NCBI GenBank assembly: GCA_037043455.1
Contig: JAWPHD010001414.1
Location: 222,501-286,500 of the forward strand
DNA length: 64,000 bases
Reading direction: 5' to 3'
DNA from: Cyrtodaria siliqua
Taxonomy: Eukaryota; Mollusca; Bivalvia; Adapedonta; Hiatellidae
The first letter of the stretch is position 1, and every line of letters begins with the position of its first letter. The notes below the pieces were generated by a model. That model worked only from the letters and a program-made list of their open reading frames with translations, was not told the origin of the DNA and ran no database searches. The translations under genes and the position numbers were made by a program. This document shows, one piece after another, positions 57,106 to 64,000 of the stretch.

Positions 57106-59580
57106 CTAAAATATGTAATTTAACTGTTGTTATCCATTACCGGATCTACATATACACATATAAGTGACGTATATGGAACTTATAAGTTACATATATGTAC
57201 CGCGTAGTTCGCATATAAGTCACTTAATAACTAGTCTATGTGAGTCATATGTATACGTGGCTTATATGACATATGTCATTTATATGCAACTTGTATTATA
57301 CGCTGATATTCGAGAGCATTTATGAGCCAGTTATATGAAAGTGCCATTTTCAGAAATTGAACCTTATCCTGAAATAGGTTGAATCAATCTGACCGGTAAT
57401 ATGGCACCACTCTTTAGGGCCAGTCAGATGACCTTTTAAAGAAAATACCTCATTTGAATTTAGTCAGGACAGTTCTAACATTTCATAGAAGTTGCATTTA
57501 ATGGTGTTGAAGTTTTGTCAGAAGATTTAAAAAAATAAATATAAAACACGTACTGTGGTTAAACGCATATTCATTTTGTGATTGGATTGAAGTATTTATT
57601 AAAATGCTTTTCAACATTTTGAATTCGGAAATGATTGTTTTGTAATTGTATACATTTTGAGAAGTGCTTTAGATGGCAGTGTCATAAGAAGACATATACT
57701 ATGGGTAATTATTGGCTGGTGAGTAATACGGATGAAGTATTTCTAATTTGTATCTGTTCTTTTCTAAAGGGAAGTCACATTAAGTATCAACTGATCCTGA
57801 TAACAAGGTTTATTTAGGTAATATATGTGTTTTTATAAATTCATAAACTTGATAAATAGTGCCCAGGAGCAAATATCCCGACTGAGGGATTAATATGTCT
57901 GTTTCCTAACTATGGAGGCGTGGTTTCAGTTTTTACTATGACATATCGAATACAAACAAGTCACTTAACAAGGTATTTTCTTCCCATCCTCAAAAGTATG
58001 TAAACGAGCCAGATACATTCATTCGATAATATATATTCCTGATGACTTTTACTATTTTGTCATATTCAATTATTTTCAGAGTGGGAGAAAAAAAACGAAA
58101 CAGAAATAGACCAGAGGAAGCCAACAAGACAGCAATGAAAAACAACTTGCCAAAATACAGTAATATGAATGGTAGTTTGATGTTATTTGGGTTTTATTTA
58201 GATCAACTGATAATATAAAAATCTACTTAAATAAAATTAGACTTTGTCTTATGCTCTGACGTTTAGCTATTGTTAACATTATTTGGCTTAAATTCTACCA
58301 TCTAGTGGTATATGTGCCTTTTATAAATCACTTATTAGTGACATATATGTTACTTAGAAGTTTTACCGTTAATACACTTATAGGTCACATACAAGTAATT
58401 TACTTTCTGTATGAGATAGGTGCTACTTATTCGATTTCTATATCTACTTTACTTGTATGATATTATAAACAAGTGTCTGTACTTAAAATGCGTATTTTTG
58501 TTTTTGTTTTTTTTCAAAAATGAGTAGTTCTGGTTTCGTGAAATTACAAGATAAAGACTGATACGAAGTTCAAGTTAGCCGTTAAACGTTTATTTGCAGA
58601 GCATATACTTGTCTTAAAACATATTGACCTTCCGAGTTCATGCACAGCAGCATTCCATCAGTATGTACATTCTATAGTATTACTATATATATGAAAAGAA
58701 TTTCGGGATGTTGTCAATGCCAACAAAGTATATGTATGTGTATCGCTAATGGTAATACTACACTACACCAATTCATTTTCCATAGACGTACATTTTAGCT
58801 CTAAGCTCTGTACTGAGTTCCCTAATACAAGAAGCTATATTTTTGCTTACTTGTTTTTAAAGACCTATCTTAGTTTTATCAAAAACAACATACATAAACC
58901 ATACGTTGAGTATATTTAGCAAACAGTCTACCATTTTATGCCAGGTTTTTAAGTTTTTTCCACTTTCCAAGCATCTGATTAACACCCTTGTGTAAATAAT
59001 GCATTAAATTAGGATAACAACTTTACACTCCAAGGGGTCGTAAATGATGGGCTAGCTCTGACCAGCAGGAGTATTAGATTACACAGAGATAACAGACATG
59101 GGTCAGTGTTATATGGAAAGAAACATTGTAGAAGAAACCTGTACACTAGGTTATGTTTTATTTCACTTTTAATTCTAGAAAATACAAATTAAGATACATG
59201 CATGGTATCTGAATTTTAACTATTATTTATTGGAATGAAAAGAAATACAAAGTAGGTACATGTACACAATATAATGCACCTCAAGAAATGAGTCATTAGA
59301 CGCTGTATCTTATCTTAGTTGAATGTTTAACACATCCTACAAATCGTTTTTAATTTTTAAAATTGTTGATTGAATGAAATTATATCTAGAAGTTTGAGCA
59401 GATAATTCAATAAAATATATGAATTGCAAATAATCTACAAATACTGCACAGTTAAATAATTATGGTCTTATGATAAGACACATTATTTGTGTACTCTTGC
59501 TGGAAAAAAATCACTTTGGGTGCCGTATGGCTTTTTAATACAAGTTTTTGGTATCGCATATACAAATGCTTAATGTTACG
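57106..59580. other. Non-coding, probably 5' intron of the lectin gene
   Basis: Starts with AT-rich short repeats around ACATATAAGT (also beside the paralogous exon at 22.2 kb). A block at about 58760-58920 is repeated at 62580-62740. No exon was supported. Confidence 0.5.
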
Positions 59581-60055
59581 TTATGGAGTGAGTGAGTGAG
59601 TGAGTGAATGCGGGAGGAGTGAGTGAGTGAGTGAGTGAGATGGTGTGTGAGTGAGTGAGTGGCTTAGTTTTGGGTGGGTGGGTTTTGAGTGAGTGAGTGA
59701 GTAAATAAATAAATAACGAATGAGAGAGAGAGTGAGAGTGAATGAGTGAGTGAGTGGGTGGGTTGGTGGGGTAGTGAGTGAGTGAGTGGGTGAATGCGGG
59801 AGGAGTGAATGAGTGAGATAGTGAGTGAGTGCGTGAGTGAGTGAGTGAGTGAGTGAGTGAGTGAGTGAGTGAGTGAGTGAGTGAGTGAGTGAGTGAGTGA
59901 GTGAGTGAATGAGTGAGTAAAGAATGAATGAATGAATGAATGAATGAATGAATGAATGAATGAATGAATGAATGCATGAATGAATGAATGAATGAATGAA
60001 TGAATGAATGAATGAATGAATGAATGAATGAATGAATGAATGAATGAATGCACAC
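59581..60055. repeat. Large tetranucleotide array (GAGT)n/(GAAT)n
   Basis: 59585-59920 is mainly GAGT units with interruptions; 59920-60050 is almost pure GAATG-phase ATGA units. The overlapping His/Ser/Ile-rich open frames on the minus strand are artefacts of the repeat. Confidence 0.95.
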
Positions 60056-61070
60056 ACTGTATTATTATGTGAACTGTGCAACTTTCAAGAAATGATAGAA
60101 GTATGACATTTCTGACCTTGACCTTGAAGATACAGACACGTTTGTTGGATTATGCACGTCGTCTTGATGAGGTGTGTATTTGTGACAATTTATTTGAAAG
60201 TCTGTCAATGTATGTGAGAGTTCTGGAGCGGACACGAAATTGACCTTATTATATGTATTAGTGATATCACTCATTTAGATAGACAGGTGCTATCATGGAA
60301 AAGTATAAAAAAAGAGCAATACGACGACCTATAAATCACTTAAAGGAATAGTTTGTAAGAAAAAATAAGAAAAAAGAAAAGTGTATTATGTACATTCTAT
60401 GTAGAAACCTTCCCTCACCCACCACACCAACCCAGTCAAATTAAATTGGAGTTTCCTCTAATTTCCTTGCAACCGCTTGCGGTCAATACAAAATACGTGT
60501 TGGTTTGAAATTAAATGGCATCAACTTGTGTCGACCATTTCTACTGTTACCTTATTGACAATCTCATGTTAGCTTTTCTAACATAGACAGAAAAGTAAAG
60601 ACAAAAGAACCAAAGACGTATTGCGTGTGTGTGTGGAATTTTTTTTTTTGACAAGACATATTTTTCCAGTCTTCTTCATGGTTATAGTGAAATGCAAAAA
60701 AAGAAAGGTATTTGTGGTCCTGGATGGGGTAATTTAATACTTCCTTGTTTATAAAATTTGATTTTGTAACAGCACAGAACTATTTTTTTATTTATTTAAT
60801 ATGTTTGTTTTTTACTTTGAAACACTCATACTAATTTTCAGCATAAGCAAAACGGAAAAGCAGAACACTACAAAATACCTTGCAAATTTGTCTTTTCCGT
60901 TTAACCATGTAAATCTGTAACCTGTACCAGTTGTAAATACTGTACATAGCATTTCGATTAGGGATATCAGTTTCCTCAAGTGGTGGTCAGAGCAGCAGGG
61001 GTGATGATTTGTGACTGATAAGCCAGAGCATAGAATTCAGCCAAATTTTGGGATAAAATGCTAGACTGCA
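60056..61070. other. Non-coding
   Basis: No gene could be supported. A frame at 60976-61185 (minus) follows an acceptor-like TTTTGCAG but matches nothing known. Confidence 0.4.
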
Positions 61071-61363
61071 AAAGCTGTTTGGGTCGGACGGTGCTGAGCC
61101 ATCTACTTGCATGTAAAAACATGAGGAAAATGTAAAATATAGTTCTTCTTTTAACTACGCAACAAATTATGAATACATTGCACAATGTATGATTTAACTT
61201 TTATAAGTACTCTTCAAAAGTTGAATTTGAATTGTTTAGCAAGATTTTTTGGTTTGTTTACCTTGTCAACCAATCAAAATTAAGCGATTCTGTGTAATAG
61301 CTCCGAATTTACCCTGGAACTTTTTCCCTGCCCGCTGATTGGTTGGTAATTGGTGTAGTCTGA
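61071..61363. repeat. Direct repeat copy 1 (pairs with 62741-63025)
   Basis: Runs from AAGCTGTTTGGGTCGGACGG to GCTGATTGGTTGGTAATTGG. The same order of blocks occurs 1.67 kb downstream with modest divergence. Confidence 0.85.
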
Positions 61364-62579
61364 TATAAAAAGACATTAAAACCTGACTGAATTTTGTTTT
61401 TTCTAGATAAATTGTTTGATACTTTTATTCTGAGGAAAACTGTGTCTTTCATTTTTAGAAAAAAGACAATTTCTACAAAATATGAGTGCTTAAAAGAGCT
61501 TCGGCTGAAGTCAAATGCATGTGATTGTTACGCGTAAATCCAGAATCTTCAAAATGCCATATCTCGACAACCGTTCTATTCTTTTGTTTTAAATAAAGTG
61601 GTTTTGAAATGATTTCATCAATAAAATGTTATTTTTAACCAGTTGAAGCTATCTTGAAAATAATATCTACTGAAAAATGATATTTGTGATTTTCAGGGGT
61701 CAAAATAGCAGATTTTACCATCAACATGCCACTCCTTTTGTATATATTGAAAATCTGCCTTCAAATAAATTAATTAACATTATTCAGCAGTTTCTATATG
61801 TGAAACCGTCACGAAAATGCAACTTTTCAGTTTAAAAATGACAAAAACAATTCTGAGACTATCCTCCCCAACTCCATTTTTAGTGCCATGCCCTGTTTTA
61901 CAATATGCTCATTACACAAGATGCCTGTAATTGTACTATACATTATATTTTTTAGAGGTCATTTTGATTCAGCCAATAAGCATTGTTTACAGTACAGATC
62001 CATGAAAATTCATTAAAATAAAGGAGTTGGGGTAGAAAACAACTTTTAAAAAAAATAGAAACTTTTATATATTTTACCAACTAAATAATTTAATTTTTAA
62101 ATGTATTAAACAGCATAAAATATTTGCATATGGACACTAACCGTAAAGAAGCGATGAATTCAGAGTCAAAGTTTACCTCAACATATTTTTCAAAACAGAC
62201 ATACGTGGCTTGTCGATCTTTTCGGACAGATGTAGATTGTCGCTTTCTGATATTTTTGCCAAACAATGTATGCAAGCCCTTAGACATGAATAAAGCTTAC
62301 TAGATATACATTTAACTGTGTCAAACATGTGCATTAAAGGCCAATTGTATATACCAGGTGTCAGTATGGCTAATTGTATGTGCACAACCCTTAATAAAGA
62401 ATTTCAATTACCTATTTTGCATCATAAAACTTTCAAATATTTAAAAAATCATGAAGCGAGTTATAAGAAAAGTCAAAATACACCATAATTCAACATTTCT
62501 CACACTTTCAAATCATTGTGTTAGAAAAAAAGTATGTCTACTTTCACTTTTACCCTATGCAGAATCTAGCTTTAGGTCA
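61364..62579. other. Non-coding; weak coding candidate at 62184-62289
   Basis: AT-rich. On the minus strand, 62289-62184 reads LHTLFGKNIRKRQSTSV..., TYVCFEKYVE before a donor-like GTAAAC. It is not recognised and is considered doubtful. Confidence 0.35.
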
Positions 62580-63025
62580 TACTACACCAATTCATTTTCC
62601 ATAGAGGTACATTATAACTCTAAGCTCTATAATGAGTTCCCTATTATAAGAAGCTATAGCTTTGCTTACTTGTTTTGAAAGAACTATCTTGGTTTTATCA
62701 AAAAAATATACACAAACCATACGTTAAGCATGTTTGGAAAAAGCTGTTTGGGTCGGATGGTGCTGACCCACCTACTTGCATGTAGGAAAAATGTAAAATA
62801 TACCTCTGTTTTTGATTATGCAACAAATTATGAATATTGCACAACTGTATGATTTAACCTTTATAAGTAGTCTTCAAAAGTTGAATTTTAATTTTTTAGC
62901 AAGAAGTTTTGGTTTGTTTACCTTGTCAACCAATCACAATTAAGAGATTATGTGTAATAGCTCTGAATATATCCTGGAACTTTTTCCCTGCCCGCTGATT
63001 GGTTGGTAATTGGTGTATTCTGATC
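62580..63025. repeat. Composite of repeats also at 58.76 kb and 61.07 kb
   Basis: 62580-62740 matches 58760-58920 (ACTACACCAATTCATTTTCC) and 62741-63025 matches 61071-61363, so two separate blocks are joined here. Confidence 0.8.
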
Positions 63026-63449
63026 TAGTTACATTTCGCTCTGTTTGAGGTGGAACCAATTAAGATGTTGGCACATTGAAATACCACAGAGAATATTATG
63101 AAATGGAAATTGCCATTTATTAAAGCAATATCGAAAACTAAACCTCAGTTTGTTTAAACTTATTTATTTAACCTAGATTGTAACGAAAGCTCTCTGAACT
63201 TAATTTAATCACTCTCAATGTCTTACTGGGTAGAAACCATATCGAGCAATCAGTTTGATGCTTAAACTGTAAAAGCTGCATTATTAAGTAAATCACTATT
63301 GCCTTATAGAACATGATGGATTTACAGCAGTATGAAAACACATTAAACTGTTCTCTCCTTTGCATCGGTTATACATCGGTTATACATTACTATGTATTCG
63401 AAACGAAATGTTAAATACGTCCGCTGGCTAGGGATCGTAATTAAACTAA

Positions 63450-63530
<81 letters not shown>

Positions 63531-64000
63531 AAATTAGAGAAAAGACAAATCGACAGATGTAATACTTTTCAGCTGTATCAGATGCTAAAACCAAGATTAA
63601 GCCGAATATTAAAATATGTATCAATGCATAATAGAATGGTTTAAAAGAACGATATGTAAATAACGTGTATAACGGAAATTGACTTAGCTTGACATTATTT
63701 AGATTTATTTCATATGGTTATAAATTATAAAACTAAAACCAATGAAAATAAATAAAATAAAGACAAGTCCCCCGCATATATCTTTTACTTCAAAGTTGTG
63801 GACAGATGTATTTATATTTCGTTTGTTTAAAGCGAGACTATGTCTATTTTACCCATAACTGAGCTCATCTAAACGTTACGTCACGTGTTAGTGATTGTAT
63901 ATTAATATTACTGCAACTTCTACATTGCTTGTTCTACTGGCATACCTATGTTTATATTCGTATGTGTCATTATATGTCATACACATTATGACATACACAT
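63024..64000. repeat. Segmental duplicate of 23281-23990
   Basis: Collinear with 23281-23880 but interrupted by a CT/AT microsatellite at about 63452-63526. It runs to the window edge, so the homology probably continues beyond. Confidence 0.8.
63452..63526. repeat. (CT)n(AT)n microsatellite
   Basis: A CT run followed by an AT run of about 28 bases. Confidence 0.95.

Noticed and set aside
56871..57167. Plus-strand Val-rich open frame
   Set aside because: Antisense shadow of the second stalk exon.
59576..60081. Three overlapping minus-strand frames of up to 166 codons rich in His, Ser and Ile
   Set aside because: They are translations of the GAGT/GAAT tetranucleotide array; being open in all three frames is a property of the repeat.
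60976..61185. Minus-strand frame after an acceptor-like TTTTGCAG
   Set aside because: Part lies in a duplicated repeat block and the peptide is not recognised.
62090..62385. Minus-strand frames with KRQSTSVRKDRQATYVCFEKYVE and a donor-like site
   Set aside because: Could be a host or element exon, but no convincing acceptor, no paralogue and no recognised domain.

Overview
The window is AT-rich, intron-containing animal DNA full of transposable elements. Several things point to a mollusc, most likely a bivalve: split C-type lectin exons, tRNA-derived SINEs of molluscan type, a CR1-like LINE whose first protein carries an SGNH esterase, L1/Tx1-like LINEs, and two Penelope-like elements (PLEs) with an N-terminal endonuclease, the type called Naiad. 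The species cannot be named from the sequence. Most long reading frames are repeats or chance. The host genes are short exons on the minus strand, which I found from splice sites, reading phase and Cys/Trp motifs.

Host genes. (1) A lectin gene runs on the minus strand from 57.1 kb down to 48.7 kb. It has a Thr/Ser/Pro-rich stalk exon and two C-type lectin domains (CTLDs), each split over two exons; all joins are phase 1 and the stop codon is present. Its 5' exons lie beyond the stalk and probably outside the window. (2) A tandem paralogue occupies about 32.7 to 5.7 kb. It keeps a signal peptide (two exons), the first two exons of a Ly6/three-finger-like domain, a stalk exon, one CTLD half-exon, and a truncated last exon with its 3' UTR. 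The other CTLD exons are not visible, so this copy is probably broken. Homologous introns and flanks (5.7/48.4, 9.8/50.9, 21.6/56.6, 23.3/63.0 kb) support duplication of a unit of about 40 kb. Together the copies suggest an ancestral secreted protein: signal peptide, three-finger domain, mucin-like stalk, two CTLDs.

Mobile elements, in order: L1/Tx1-like LINE (1.2-4.0 kb); complete but mutated Tc1 transposon with TA duplications, terminal inverted repeats and a probable intron (6.6-8.4 kb); SINEs at 9.4 and 13.8 kb; second L1/Tx1-like LINE with poly(A) tail (18.1-20.5 kb); decayed Naiad-like PLE (33.4-35.2 kb); CR1-like LINE with one long frame broken by two stops (37.1-41.3 kb); second decayed PLE (41.5-43.4 kb); SINE at 49.7 kb; LINE 3' fragment at 51.7 kb. 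At least four short repeat families, one of them a MITE with CATTACGTGGTCC ends, are scattered throughout. A tetranucleotide array fills 59.6-60.05 kb.

Main points of interest: in-frame TGA codons in the PLEs at positions expected to be Cys, one shared by both copies (possible selenocysteine); the inferred three-finger/mucin/double-lectin architecture; an array of hairpins with a constant GGTAC-AACCC core and changing arms at 52.6-53.2 kb; and the intron inside the Tc1 transposase.
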